DNA of 64,000 nucleotides from Gemmatimonadota bacterium (GCA_018660835.1 JABJJN010000076.1:1-64000); one strand, 5' to 3'. Positions 44,858 through 54,196 are shown, counted from the stretch's first letter. The notes: a model not told the origin generated them from the letters alone. Numbers and translations: made by a program.

Positions 44858-45334
44858 ATGATGGGCGGAAAGCGATTGCTATGTGCCGCACTGGCGGCAC
44901 TGGTCCTGGTTGCCTGCGAGGATCCATACGATGCAGGTATGCAGGCCTTCGAAGAGAGAGACTGGCCGACGGCGATCTCTCGATTCGAACGGGTCGATCC
45001 ATTTCACCTCTACTATCGCGACGCCCAGGATCGGATCCGGCAGAGCGTATACAATGCAGGCGTCGACGCCTTCGAGGCTGGACAATGGAGGATCTCGATC
45101 AGTTATCTAAGACGGGTCGATGAGGACGATGCCAACTACACCGGAGCCCGCGATTTGGTCGGAGCCGCCTTCTATGAGATGGCGGTGGTGTCCTTCGATC
45201 GTGGTGAATTTACGGAAGCGCTGCGGCTGAGTAACATCGTGCGAACGTCCTGCTCCCGATACGACCAGGCGCGCACACTTGCTGACAGGGCCCGACGTCT
45301 CGCGTCGGCTGAGGAAGCAGTGTCGAGTCAATAG
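44858..45334 (+). CDS. Lipoprotein with TPR-like repeats
   Basis: This is a 158-residue protein. The signal RLLCAALAALVLVAC ends in a clear lipobox Cys. Three helical repeats follow (AGMQAFEERDWPTAISRFERV, AGVDAFEAGQWRISISYLRRV, MAVVSFDRGEFTEALRLS), each with the TPR A-x-x-x-F pattern. GGTAGAGG lies ahead of the ATG. It is likely an outer-membrane-attached protein-binding lipoprotein; no specific partner is evident. Confidence 0.85.
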   Translation: MMGGKRLLCAALAALVLVACEDPYDAGMQAFEERDWPTAISRFERVDPFHLYYRDAQDRIRQSVYNAGVDAFEAGQWRISISYLRRVDEDDANYTGARDLVGAAFYEMAVVSFDRGEFTEALRLSNIVRTSCSRYDQARTLADRARRLASAEEAVSSQ

Positions 45335-45497
45335 GGGGCTGCGTCGATTCCGAAGCATGCGTCTGCAGTGGTAGACGTTATCTATCGAGTGCTGCCAACG
45401 CGCCCAGGCGGGTTGGTCGTGCGTGACGGTGGGGCTATTCTTCGCATCCTATCGTGGTTTTCATCACACGCAACCACCGAAGGTTGACTCCGTCCAC

Positions 45498-46001
45498 ATG
45501 CCCCTGTTCCGTCTTCGCCCACGCTTTCGATTCATCGCAAACTTCGCCATGGAGGACGTCACGGAGCGTCTACGCGCCGCCATGGAGGCGCCAGATGCAC
45601 CTGTTGCCGGCAAGGTGCTGAGAGACTTCGCGGTGTTGCGCGTGTTGCCGGAAGCGCAACACTTCTGGTCTCCTGAACTGACGCTGCAACTGCATCCGCA
45701 AGAAGACGGTGGCACGCTGGTCCGGGGACTTTTCGGTCCCCGACCATCCGTGTGGACCGGTTTTGCCTGCTTTCACATCTTCGCCATCTTCATCAGCCTC
45801 ATTGCGCTGCTTTTTGGTCTGTCACAGTGGTCGCTGGGGATCAAGCCCTTCGGACTCTGGCTCACACCGATTCCCCTGATCCTGACTCTCAGTGCCTTCG
45901 GCATTGCCCTCATCGGGCAGCGCCTCGGCGAAGACCAGATGCGCTCGCTGCGGATGTTTCTGGAGGAGGCTGTGGGATCGGGCTATTCCGGCGGGGCCTG
46001 A
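45498..46001 (+). CDS. Small membrane protein of unknown family
   Basis: This is a 167-residue protein with a charged soluble N-terminus (RLRPRFRFIANFAMEDVTERLRAAM), a central mixed segment, and two hydrophobic helices (FACFHIFAIFISLIALLFGL and LTPIPLILTLSAFGIALIG). No family is recognised. The start is uncertain between ATG 45498 and GTG 45423; the former is taken because upstream residues look non-coding. Its 3' end overlaps the convergent DUF3592 gene by 19 bases. Confidence 0.6.
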   Translation: MPLFRLRPRFRFIANFAMEDVTERLRAAMEAPDAPVAGKVLRDFAVLRVLPEAQHFWSPELTLQLHPQEDGGTLVRGLFGPRPSVWTGFACFHIFAIFISLIALLFGLSQWSLGIKPFGLWLTPIPLILTLSAFGIALIGQRLGEDQMRSLRMFLEEAVGSGYSGGA

Positions 46002-46927
46002 CCTTGTTCTGAGGCAATGCGCCGATCAAGCACCCGCTGAATCACCATCCCCACCAGACGCCATCCGAGAGGGTAGCTGAGCAAGACGATCAGTGTTCCA
46101 ATCGCCAGCAGAATGCAACTGAGGATCGCGGCACCGGTGTCGATGTGGACCACAGAAATGCGGTGGTCATCACCATCGACGTAGGCACCGATCGTCATGT
46201 CGCTGGGATGGGCGGTGTACACGGTCGAGCCGTGATCGTTGGTGCGGAAGGCGGCATCATATGTGGTACCGTCCACTTCGTACGTATAAGAAATGGTCGT
46301 GAAGGCGAGGTGGTTGCTTACGATCTGTCGCTGTCGATCTGTCACCTTCGCTTCGACGCGTTGCATCGCCAGCAGGGCACGGACTTGCTCACCGCGGACG
46401 CTTAGTGCGGTGAGCAGGAAGAACAAGCCGAAAGTGCGCACGCCCCATCGCCAGGGGACACCCTCACTGTGCGACACAAATGCCAGGACGCGGCGCGCAC
46501 GTTCGAAGCTGGCTGCCAGAAACATGGCCGGGACCAAGACCATGAAGGCGTATCCGAGAGATACGAGATTTGACCATTTCCAAGCAGGTCGTAGCCGCCC
46601 GAACTGCGGCGTGTCCACGTCGATGTAGGCGTTGATGCTGTCACCGGGGGCGAGGTGGTCGAATCCGTCCTTGAGATCGAAGGAGCGATGGACTCCCCTG
46701 AAAACGACGTCCTTCACTTCATATCGATAGGAGACACCGATCTCGAACCGATCTCGCTGCGAATGCCACTGCTGAGTCTGCCGCTTCGACGTCGACTCGA
46801 CGATACCATCGACAGGTTCCAGGAAGAGAAATTCCCACCACGGACTTTGTATCTCGAAGTGCCCATAGAAGACGACGATGGCGATGAGACAGAAGAAACG
46901 GGCGAACCAGATCAGAATCGAGTGCAC
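45983..46927 (-). CDS. DUF3592-like membrane protein
   Basis: This is a 314-residue membrane protein with two copies of a module: a helix, then a small beta domain resembling DUF3592 (RFEIGVSYRYEVKDVVFRGV with PGDSINAYIDVDTPQFGRL; LAFTTISYTYEVDGTTYDAAF with IGAYVDGDDHRISVV), then a helix. The duplicated layout suggests internal gene duplication. The start is GTG 46927 with AAAGGA before it. The function of DUF3592 is unknown. Confidence 0.75.
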   Translation of the reverse strand: MHSILIWFARFFCLIAIVVFYGHFEIQSPWWEFLFLEPVDGIVESTSKRQTQQWHSQRDRFEIGVSYRYEVKDVVFRGVHRSFDLKDGFDHLAPGDSINAYIDVDTPQFGRLRPAWKWSNLVSLGYAFMVLVPAMFLAASFERARRVLAFVSHSEGVPWRWGVRTFGLFFLLTALSVRGEQVRALLAMQRVEAKVTDRQRQIVSNHLAFTTISYTYEVDGTTYDAAFRTNDHGSTVYTAHPSDMTIGAYVDGDDHRISVVHIDTGAAILSCILLAIGTLIVLLSYPLGWRLVGMVIQRVLDRRIASEQGQAPPE

Positions 46928-47027
46928 GATCGGCGTCCTTTCGAGTTAACACCAAGGTAGATCTGGCCTGAAATGGCGCAATGAGTGTAGTTGTGCATCG
47001 TTCCCCGGCGACTCAAACTGCGAGTAC

Positions 47028-48539
47028 ATGAAGATGGCCACTCGTCCCAACATCCTGTTCATCGTCTCTGATCAGATGGTGGCGGAACTCACCTCCGCCT
47101 ACGGTCACGCCGTGGTGCGTACGCCACACCTACAAGGTCTGGCAGAATCCGGTGTGCGTTTTGACAGCGCCTACACACCATTCCCGCTGTGTGCGCCAGG
47201 TCGGGCATGCATCATGTCAGGAAGACATGCTTCGGAGATTGGTGCGTGGGACAATAGCTCGCCCCTGGTGTGCGATCAGCCAACCTTCGCCACCTATCTG
47301 GCCGCAGCTGGCTATGACACAGCGCTTTCCGGCAAGATGCACTTCGTCGGCCCCGACCAACTGCATGGATTTCGACGCCGGTTGACGACGGATATCTATG
47401 GCTCCGATTTCGGTATCTATCCCGAATGGATCGCGATCAAGGAGGCGAAGGGGGCCAATCCAGAAGAGGTGATGGCCCAACGGCGGCGCTATAATTCCGA
47501 ATCCTATATCGGTGACGGGATCAAGATCGACACGTGGCACAACGCCCTCAGCTACGACGAGGAGACCCACTTTCGCGCCGTGGAGTATCTGCGAGCACAA
47601 GGGGAGAGCAAGAGGGAGGATCCCTTTCTCCTGGTGGCCTCCTATCACCATCCGCACGAGCCATTCTGGGCGCCGCAGCACTACTGGGATCTGTATGAGG
47701 GAGCTGAGATTGATGTGGCAGAATTCCCGCCCGGCTTCGAGGAAAGCCGCTCGCAGATGGATCTCAATCTCAATGCCTATCACGGTGTGACACGCAATGA
47801 TCTGCGTAACCCGGAGAGCCAGCGACGGGTGCGCCGCGGCTATTATGGCGTAACGACCTACATGGACGACAAGGTGGGAGGGCTACTCAGGACGTTAGAA
47901 GAGACGGGCCTGGCAGAAAATACGATCGTCGTCTTTGCCTCTGATCATGGCGATATGCTCTGTGAGCGTGAGATGGTACAGAAACGCTGCTTCTACGAAT
48001 GGTCGTGTCGTGTGCCACTGATCATCCGTTTTCCCGATGGCTGGAAGGCGGGCACCGAAGTGCAAACACCCGTGTCGTTGCTGGATCTACTGCCGACGTT
48101 CAACGATCTGGCCGGCTGCACAGACTCCCTCGCCCACGATGGTGCTAGTCTGCTGCCCCTGTTGGAGCGTGGTGAAGACCCTGAGCGCGTGGTCTTTTCG
48201 CAAGCGCACGAAGCGGTGGGTATGCCCTGCATCATGGCTCGCCAGGGTAGCTTCAAATTCACGTACATCCACGGTTATGGTCCGCAGTTGTTTGATCTGG
48301 CAACAGACCCGAAAGAGTGGATGAATCTCATCGATGACCCCGCCCATGCGCAGATTGCGAGTCAACTTGAGGATCTCATCCTCGAGCGCTTCGATCCGGA
48401 GCAGATGGCCGATGACAATCTGGCCAGTCTCTATCGTCGACGACTGATCCGCGGTGTCATGGTCGATCACGGTCGAACCTGGTCTCATGATCCGGGCCTC
48501 GATCACCGCAAGGGCGCGATGCAGCAGTATCTGACATGA
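47028..48539 (+). CDS. Sulfatase with C-A-P-G-R catalytic motif
   Basis: This is a 503-residue cytoplasmic-looking sulfatase, similar in layout to choline-sulfatase-type enzymes: IVSDQM (12-17), the catalytic C55-A-P-G-R, SGRHAS, and FASDHGDMLCE (about 305-315). The usual Ser after Pro is Gly; the formylglycine consensus CxPxR is still met, so modification should be possible. The ATG at 47034 is a possible alternative start. Its stop overlaps the next gene by ATGA. Confidence 0.92.
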   Translation: MKMATRPNILFIVSDQMVAELTSAYGHAVVRTPHLQGLAESGVRFDSAYTPFPLCAPGRACIMSGRHASEIGAWDNSSPLVCDQPTFATYLAAAGYDTALSGKMHFVGPDQLHGFRRRLTTDIYGSDFGIYPEWIAIKEAKGANPEEVMAQRRRYNSESYIGDGIKIDTWHNALSYDEETHFRAVEYLRAQGESKREDPFLLVASYHHPHEPFWAPQHYWDLYEGAEIDVAEFPPGFEESRSQMDLNLNAYHGVTRNDLRNPESQRRVRRGYYGVTTYMDDKVGGLLRTLEETGLAENTIVVFASDHGDMLCEREMVQKRCFYEWSCRVPLIIRFPDGWKAGTEVQTPVSLLDLLPTFNDLAGCTDSLAHDGASLLPLLERGEDPERVVFSQAHEAVGMPCIMARQGSFKFTYIHGYGPQLFDLATDPKEWMNLIDDPAHAQIASQLEDLILERFDPEQMADDNLASLYRRRLIRGVMVDHGRTWSHDPGLDHRKGAMQQYLT

Positions 48540-49936
48540 TGAGTTCTATGACGAGGCGAGGCGTTTGGGCGTTCGCTGCCTTTGTCCTTGCTACTTGTGC
48601 TTCCCCTGCACTGGCGCATGTGAAGTGGTTCAGTGACTTCAGCTACGACGATGTGCCGTTGACGTTGACCCAGGTCATGTCGCCGACCTTTCTATGGCTG
48701 GCAGGTCTCAGTGCGCTGGCGATGGGGCTGCTCGTGGTGTTGGACGATCGCCTGCAGGATCTTCCCGGCTATCGAGGGATCGATCAATGGCTACGGAATC
48801 GGTCCTCCCAGTCCGGCGTGATTCTGCGAGCCGGTATGGCTGCGGTGTTGCTGCTGTCCTGGCAGGCCGATTCATTGCTGGCACCAGAACTGCATTTGCG
48901 TGCAGAGTGGCTTGGGTGGGTCGAGTTTTTCGCCGCTATGATGCTTCTGTTTGCGCGAACAATTCCAGTGGGCGGTGCGTTGGTCCTGGCACTCTATGTC
49001 GACGGTGTTGGCACCTTTGGCATTCTGCACATGCTGGACTATCTGCACTATGCCGGCGGCGGCTACTATCTGCTCGTGAGTCAGGCGGACCCTCGCTGGC
49101 GAGCAAGTGGTCTGCCAGCTCTGTACTCAACCGTCGGTTTCTCACTGTGCTGGCTGGGATTCGAGAAGCTCGTCTATCCCAAGTGGGGCCTGTATGTGCT
49201 GCAGCAGAATCCGGCTTTAAGTCTTGGACTCGACCTGGAGTTCTTCCTCACAGGCAGCGCCTTTGTCGAGATCTGTCTTGGTTACCTGCTCATCATCTGC
49301 CTTCTGCAGCGCCCGATCGCGCTGCTCGTGACCCTCGTGTTCTTTTCCACGACGATGCTCTTTGGCAAGGTCGAGGTCATCGGGCACACACAGGTGCACG
49401 CGGCATTGATCGTATTTCTGATTGAAGGCCCCGGTTCGCGCTATCGGGCACCTTACACATTCCATCGCCGCATGCCGCTGCGGGTAGCTTTTGCTGTCGT
49501 CAACTTCGTCATCCTCTTGGGGCTGGTCGGTGCCGGCTATGGTGCAGCAGCGGCCATGGAGTATTCGAAGCAGGCCTTGCAAGGCGAATCTGACCGTCGC
49601 CCCGTCATTGTTTCACCGCAACCGTCGATCGATTTTCGGATCGTGGAAGAGGGACAGATGGGACGTGTCCTTGAGCTGACGACGACGAACTTTCGCTTTT
49701 CCGCCGGTGGCGTGCACGAAGATGGTGCCGGACATGCTCATCTGTACGTCGATGGCCGCCAGGTGGGACGTCTCTATGGTCCTCTTCATGATATCGCGCG
49801 CTTGCCGGCAGGACCTCATGAGATCAATGTCACATTGAATACGAACGATCACAGGCCCTACGGCACGGGCACGGGCATCGTACAGCGCTCCAAGAAAATT
49901 ATTCTCTCTGCAGGGAACAACAACGATGACGGATAA
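48536..49936 (+). CDS. Polytopic membrane protein with C-terminal periplasmic domain
   Basis: This protein has 466 residues. A signal-like helix is followed by about eight transmembrane segments arranged in two blocks, with a DoxX-like pattern in the later one (FEKLVYPKWGLYVLQQNP). After the last helix (about 330-350) lies a soluble domain with GAGHAHLYVDGRQVGRLYGPLHDIARLPAGPHEINVTLNTNDH, a beta-sandwich pattern seen in periplasmic proteins near metal or redox genes. Its start overlaps the sulfatase stop, so it may be cotranslated with it. The fusion and function are not established. Confidence 0.65.
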   Translation: MMSSMTRRGVWAFAAFVLATCASPALAHVKWFSDFSYDDVPLTLTQVMSPTFLWLAGLSALAMGLLVVLDDRLQDLPGYRGIDQWLRNRSSQSGVILRAGMAAVLLLSWQADSLLAPELHLRAEWLGWVEFFAAMMLLFARTIPVGGALVLALYVDGVGTFGILHMLDYLHYAGGGYYLLVSQADPRWRASGLPALYSTVGFSLCWLGFEKLVYPKWGLYVLQQNPALSLGLDLEFFLTGSAFVEICLGYLLIICLLQRPIALLVTLVFFSTTMLFGKVEVIGHTQVHAALIVFLIEGPGSRYRAPYTFHRRMPLRVAFAVVNFVILLGLVGAGYGAAAAMEYSKQALQGESDRRPVIVSPQPSIDFRIVEEGQMGRVLELTTTNFRFSAGGVHEDGAGHAHLYVDGRQVGRLYGPLHDIARLPAGPHEINVTLNTNDHRPYGTGTGIVQRSKKIILSAGNNNDDG

Positions 49937-49939
49937 GCG

Positions 49940-51169
49940 ATGACAGATAAACTGGCACTTCACGGTGGGCCACAGGCCAAGCCGACTCCCTACACGCTGA
50001 CGAATCGCTATGGGGAGGAAGAGATCGTCGAATTACGCAAGGCACTGGAGAGTGGCAAGCTTATGGGCCCCGCGGGTATCGTCGAAGAATTCGAAGGTGA
50101 ACTGGCCTCCTTCTTTGGCGTGAGACACATGGTGACCGTCACGTCAGGGACGGCGGCCCTGCACACGGCACTATGTGCCCTCGGCGTGGCCGAGGGTGAC
50201 GAAGTGATTACGACACCGATGACGGATATCGGCACAGTGGCGGCGATCCTCGCTCTGCATGCGATCCCCGTCTTTGCAGATATCGATCTGGACACGCGAC
50301 TGATCGATCCCGCATCGGTTAGCGAGCGTATCACAGCCAAGACCAAGTGCATCATCACGGTCCACATGTCGGGGATGCCCTGCGATATGGATGCCTTCAT
50401 GGCGATCGGCGACGAGACGGGTGTGATGATTCTGGAGGATTGTGCGCAGGCACACGCCGCTACCTACAAAGGCCGCATGCTTGGGTCCATCGGCGACGCT
50501 GGTGGGTTCAGCATGAATGAGTCGAAGCAGATGACGACGGGTGACGGCGGTTTCGTCGCGACCAACGACGACGAGACAGGTCGGATTGCCAGTCTGTTTC
50601 GTGACAAGACCTACATCCGCGATGGCTCGGTGGGGCGAGGTGGTCAGCCCATTCCTTTCTTCGCCCTCAACTACCGCGCCAATGGACTCCATGCGGCCGT
50701 TGGGCGCGCACAGTTGGCAAAGCTTCCTGGCCTCGTGGCTCGACGTCGGGCGATCGCCTCTCGCTACTACGATGAGCTCGGCGATCTGGAGGGATTGAGT
50801 CTGCCAAATATTGTTGAGGGCGGCGACCCTTCCTGGTGGCCGATCGCCGCACGTTACATGGGCAAGAAAACCAGTCGAGATGATGTGGTGGATGCCTTGC
50901 GAGCTGAGGGGCTCACAATCAGTACGGGCATGTCCCCGGCAAACAACATTCTGCGGACACAGATGGTCCAGTCTAAGCGCTACTATCCGCTGACCGATGA
51001 AGTGCCCTCCTTCTGGCGCGACGTCGTCTATGACCCTGATTCCTGTCCGAATGTGGATCAGTTGCAGGATTCGGTTGTACGCCTGCCTGTGGATGAGCGG
51101 TATACGGATGAGGATGTGGATCAGACGATTGCGGGAGTGCGCAAGGTGTGGGCGGCTTTGATCGGCTAG
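49940..51169 (+). CDS. DegT/DnrJ/EryC1/StrS-family aminotransferase
   Basis: This is a 409-residue PLP enzyme that transaminates keto-sugars. VTSGTAALHTALCAL (PLP phosphate contact), EDCAQAHAATYKG and the Schiff-base lysine in NESKQMTTGDGG (about Lys196) are present. Length and start (ATG after GGATAAGCG) are normal. It lies downstream of a sulfatase and a membrane protein but shares no obvious pathway with them. Similar proteins are common in Planctomycetota/FCB catabolic islands. Confidence 0.93.
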   Translation: MTDKLALHGGPQAKPTPYTLTNRYGEEEIVELRKALESGKLMGPAGIVEEFEGELASFFGVRHMVTVTSGTAALHTALCALGVAEGDEVITTPMTDIGTVAAILALHAIPVFADIDLDTRLIDPASVSERITAKTKCIITVHMSGMPCDMDAFMAIGDETGVMILEDCAQAHAATYKGRMLGSIGDAGGFSMNESKQMTTGDGGFVATNDDETGRIASLFRDKTYIRDGSVGRGGQPIPFFALNYRANGLHAAVGRAQLAKLPGLVARRRAIASRYYDELGDLEGLSLPNIVEGGDPSWWPIAARYMGKKTSRDDVVDALRAEGLTISTGMSPANNILRTQMVQSKRYYPLTDEVPSFWRDVVYDPDSCPNVDQLQDSVVRLPVDERYTDEDVDQTIAGVRKVWAALIG

Positions 51170-51554
51170 TCTCTTCTCGTGCATCCGGTCGTCGTCTCCG
51201 GACACCACGCTTGGGCTGCGCGCGCCATCCATGGCGCTTGCCCTTCGGGCTCTTTTCTCTCGTCGAGTCGGCCCTACGCTGAGGTGCCCTGCGACGACGA
51301 CCGGACGCACCCAGAGACTATCCATCAAAACCGCTGAAGAGGAGACGGCACCGAGGTGCCGCTGAGGTGCGCTCTGCGACGCGACTGCTGAGCGGTGGGA
51401 AAAGACTTTTCTGTATGGGCCGTGTGAACAGCTCTCCCGAAGGCTGACGTACCGTACGAACGCAGGTTGCGGAGTGGCCCCAAACATCTCTAAGTACATC
51501 CCTTCCACCGTAGATCACTCGCAGCACTCCCTTGAGGAAACCAGAGGTGTTCAG
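51170..51554. other. Intergenic region with palindromic element
   Basis: This 385-base gap after the aminotransferase gene has no credible coding sequence. Its left part is the palindromic element at 51179-51310. Its right part carries a near direct repeat (GCTGAGGTGC...CTGCGACG around 51279 and 51361). The ribosome-binding site AGAGGTG of the next gene is at 51543-51549. Confidence 0.5.
51179..51310. repeat. Imperfect long inverted repeat with internal hairpins
   Basis: The 18-base arms 51179-51196 and 51293-51310 are reverse complements with one mismatch, and weaker complementarity continues inward for another dozen bases. Inside are a perfect GCGCCAT/ATGGCGC stem (51222-51237) and a GCCC/GGGC stem followed by TCTTTTCT (about 51240-51258), which could act as a terminator for the aminotransferase gene. 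It could be a MITE-like element or structured RNA. No second copy was found in this window. Confidence 0.6.
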
Positions 51555-52403
51555 ATGACAATCAACTGGTCTTACACGACGACGGGTTTCACTTTCAAAG
51601 GCATGTCTGCTGAGGAAATCCGGGATATCTGCCTGGCCGCGGGTCTGGCAGGGATTGAGGCAGGGCCGCCCTTGTTGGCGAATCTGAGGGGTGCCGAGAT
51701 CGAGGCTTACCGGCGTGTTTTCGAGGATGCGGGTCTGAAGATAACGACCTTCCATCTGCCTTTTGGGGTGGAAGACGACATTGCTTCCTTCTATAACACA
51801 CAGAGAGAGGCGGCGGTGGCCACGATCGACCACTGGATGCGCCGGGCGGCACTCGTGGGCGCCACGATCGGCATTCAGCATCCGACAACGACGGGTTATG
51901 ACGTGGCCAGGGAGGGACTTGAGCGCTATCTCGGTCATATCGCCAAGAGCCTGGACGTGCTGCTGCCAGTCGCAGAATCGTTGGGCTTTACCATCGCCAT
52001 TGAGAACATGGTGCCACGAGATGGTGGGCGTTTCTGCTCAGAACCAGAACATTTTGCGCAGATTATCGAGCGCTTCGCTCATCCGAGTCTTGGTTTCTGT
52101 CTCGACACGGGGCACGCTTTGATTGCGCTTGGTGACCGAGCCCCTCAAGTGCAGGATGTGATGGGTGATCGGATGGTGGCCTACCACCTGGCCGACAATG
52201 CTGGGGACAGAGACTCGCATCTGGCCCCGGGACATGGTCGCGTTGATTGGGCGACGGTGTTTCGTAAGGCCGCCAAAGCTGGTTACGATGGGACGATGTG
52301 TATAGAGACGCCGCCTTTCGCCGCAGGTCCGAAATACAGTGTCGAGGCGTGGAAGGCGATGGTGGACGACACCCAGCAACTTGCTGAGAACGCACTGAAC
52401 TGA
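51555..52403 (+). CDS. Sugar phosphate isomerase/epimerase-like TIM-barrel protein
   Basis: This is a 282-residue protein of the xylose-isomerase-like (AP_endonuc_2) fold. The pattern includes AAGLAGIEAGPP, TTFHLPFG, IQHPTTTG, IAIENM, GFCLDTGHA and CIETPPF, with metal-binding Glu, Asp and His residues at the barrel ends (IENM, LDTGHA, VAYHLADN, CIETP). It probably isomerises or epimerises a sugar or polyol. ATG 51555 is preceded by AGAGGTG. Its gene is 32 bases upstream of an enolase-superfamily gene. Confidence 0.88.
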   Translation: MTINWSYTTTGFTFKGMSAEEIRDICLAAGLAGIEAGPPLLANLRGAEIEAYRRVFEDAGLKITTFHLPFGVEDDIASFYNTQREAAVATIDHWMRRAALVGATIGIQHPTTTGYDVAREGLERYLGHIAKSLDVLLPVAESLGFTIAIENMVPRDGGRFCSEPEHFAQIIERFAHPSLGFCLDTGHALIALGDRAPQVQDVMGDRMVAYHLADNAGDRDSHLAPGHGRVDWATVFRKAAKAGYDGTMCIETPPFAAGPKYSVEAWKAMVDDTQQLAENALN

Positions 52404-52435
52404 TCAGGCAATCCGGAATCCCAGGAGAGCGACAG

Positions 52436-53692
52436 ATGCGCATCACGGACGTTGAGAGCCATTCCATTCGCCCGCCCTATCACGACTTCAACGCACACAC
52501 CTTGCAGCGCTATCACGGACCGCTGATTCAGAGTCGGACAGTGTATGTGTTGCACACCGACACAGGTCTGCACGGGATCGGAGAGACGGTGGGTCACGGG
52601 CATGACGAGGACATACTGCGTGAGAAGTGTGTCGGCACCGACCCTTTTGATTGGCTCAATGCCGCGGCGGATCTCGGTCTGAACATGGCGACGTATGATC
52701 TGATGGGAAAACACCTGGGCATTCCGGCGTGGAAGCTCATGGGCCCAAAGGTGCGATCTTGGATTCCTGTGGCGGCCTGGACTGTATCGCAGGAACCCAA
52801 GGCCATGGCACAGGAGGTGCGCCAGGCCGCTGCCCGTGGATACCGCTGGATGAAGTATCATGTCGACGAAGTGCAAAATGTCGTTGATCAGGCAGAGGCG
52901 ATGCAGGAGGCGGCGCCACCGTGGTTCAGGGTCCACTACGACTTCAATGCCAACTCCGACTACTACACGATGCGACCCATCCTTGCCGAACTCGAGCGAT
53001 TCTGGGTGTCAGGTCGTTTCGAAGATGTGGCGCGAGCGACGGACGAGGATGGATGGCGAATGATGCGGGAGCAGAGCAAGCTCCCTGTCATCATCCATCA
53101 TGGCCCGGCGGAATTCATGGTCAAGGGGCTGGCAGACGGCTATATGGCGGGACATGCACCCATCGGGCAGGGACTCAAGCTTGGCGGTGTCGCCGAACTC
53201 ACGGACACGCCGATCATGTATCAGCAAGCGGGGGGCACCATCAATCAGGCATTTCTCGCGCACGAAGTGGCGGTGGTCCCCATGGCGACGATTGATCACG
53301 TCAATATCTGTCACCTGTGGAAGGAAGACGTCACAACCGAATCGATGCCTGTCATCGGTGGAAGTGTGCAGGTGCCGGAGGGGCCCGGACTTGGCGTGGA
53401 GTTGGACCGTGATCGACTACAGCGCTGTCAGCAACCCATTGAGGAACCGCCACGTTCTCTGGTGCGCATCCGCCATGGCGGCGGCCCAACGATCTATTTG
53501 CGCCACGACCCGAGTCTGTCAGGGCACCAGGACGACATGCGCTACTATGAACGCCTGCATCATTTCGACGTCCCAGGGCCCACGCCGTCCTATGTGAATG
53601 AGGTGATCACTGATTTCTGGGAAGGGACCGACGAGCCGCAAGAATTCGAGCGTTTCTGGGCTGAGACCGAATCTGGACCTGTGTGGAGATAG
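52436..53692 (+). CDS. Enolase-superfamily (mandelate racemase/muconate-like) enzyme
   Basis: This 418-residue protein has the MR/MLE layout: an N-terminal capping domain with RTVYVLHTDTGLHGIGET, then a barrel. Candidate metal ligands lie in HYDFNANSD, RFEDVARATDEDG and LPVIIHH. The usual second-strand KxK is replaced by MKYHV. Members dehydrate or racemise sugar acids. The start has AGGAGAG. With the upstream isomerase it suggests sugar-acid breakdown, but the altered catalytic residues leave the reaction open. Confidence 0.85.
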   Translation: MRITDVESHSIRPPYHDFNAHTLQRYHGPLIQSRTVYVLHTDTGLHGIGETVGHGHDEDILREKCVGTDPFDWLNAAADLGLNMATYDLMGKHLGIPAWKLMGPKVRSWIPVAAWTVSQEPKAMAQEVRQAAARGYRWMKYHVDEVQNVVDQAEAMQEAAPPWFRVHYDFNANSDYYTMRPILAELERFWVSGRFEDVARATDEDGWRMMREQSKLPVIIHHGPAEFMVKGLADGYMAGHAPIGQGLKLGGVAELTDTPIMYQQAGGTINQAFLAHEVAVVPMATIDHVNICHLWKEDVTTESMPVIGGSVQVPEGPGLGVELDRDRLQRCQQPIEEPPRSLVRIRHGGGPTIYLRHDPSLSGHQDDMRYYERLHHFDVPGPTPSYVNEVITDFWEGTDEPQEFERFWAETESGPVWR

Positions 53693-53782
53693 ATATTTTG
53701 CCTTTGGATGCAATCAAAGGGGAGCTTGATTCGTTGTATGGGTGAGTCTACCGCACTTCACAACGAATCCGTGAGAACTTCC

Positions 53783-54196
53783 ATGAAAAAATTCTGCGCC
53801 CCCATTGGTCTCGCCATGGGTCTGATCCTGTTGGCACTTGCCCCTGCCACCGCGGCGGACGACCCCAGTATCCCGGCGCAGCGCAAAGCACTTGTGCAGC
53901 AAGCGATGGTGACCCACATCGATTCCAACCGCTCTGGTGATCACTATGTGATCTATGATGCTGTTGATGGAAAACTTCTGCGTCTCAAACTGAAGGAACT
54001 GCACGCCGGTGTCGTACAGAAGACGGGATTCTATGTGAGTTGTGCTGACTTCACCACGACATCTGGAGACGTCGTCGATGTCGACTTTCTTGTCGCAGGC
54101 GATGACACGGGATTTCGCGTGCTCGAAGGTGTCGTGCACAAGGTGGGCGGCACGAAGAGACCTTACCACCTTGAAGAGATGACCACGCACGATTGA
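53783..54196 (+). CDS. Small secreted protein of unknown function
   Basis: This is a 137-residue protein with a signal peptide (LAMGLILLALAPATA) and a beta-rich mature part (HYVIYDAVDGKLLRLKLKELH, GFYVSCADFTTTSGDVVDVDFLV). No family is recognised. ATG 53783 is chosen by signal peptide position. Its stop overlaps the TTG start of an ECF sigma factor gene, suggesting that it may be a product or effector of that regulatory set. Confidence 0.7.
   Translation: MKKFCAPIGLAMGLILLALAPATAADDPSIPAQRKALVQQAMVTHIDSNRSGDHYVIYDAVDGKLLRLKLKELHAGVVQKTGFYVSCADFTTTSGDVVDVDFLVAGDDTGFRVLEGVVHKVGGTKRPYHLEEMTTHD

Noticed and set aside
50171-51508. Long open frame of 445 codons on the minus strand
   Set aside because: It runs antisense through the DegT aminotransferase gene, which has clear motifs and ribosome-binding site. 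The translated protein has no recognisable pattern and is a shadow of high-GC coding.
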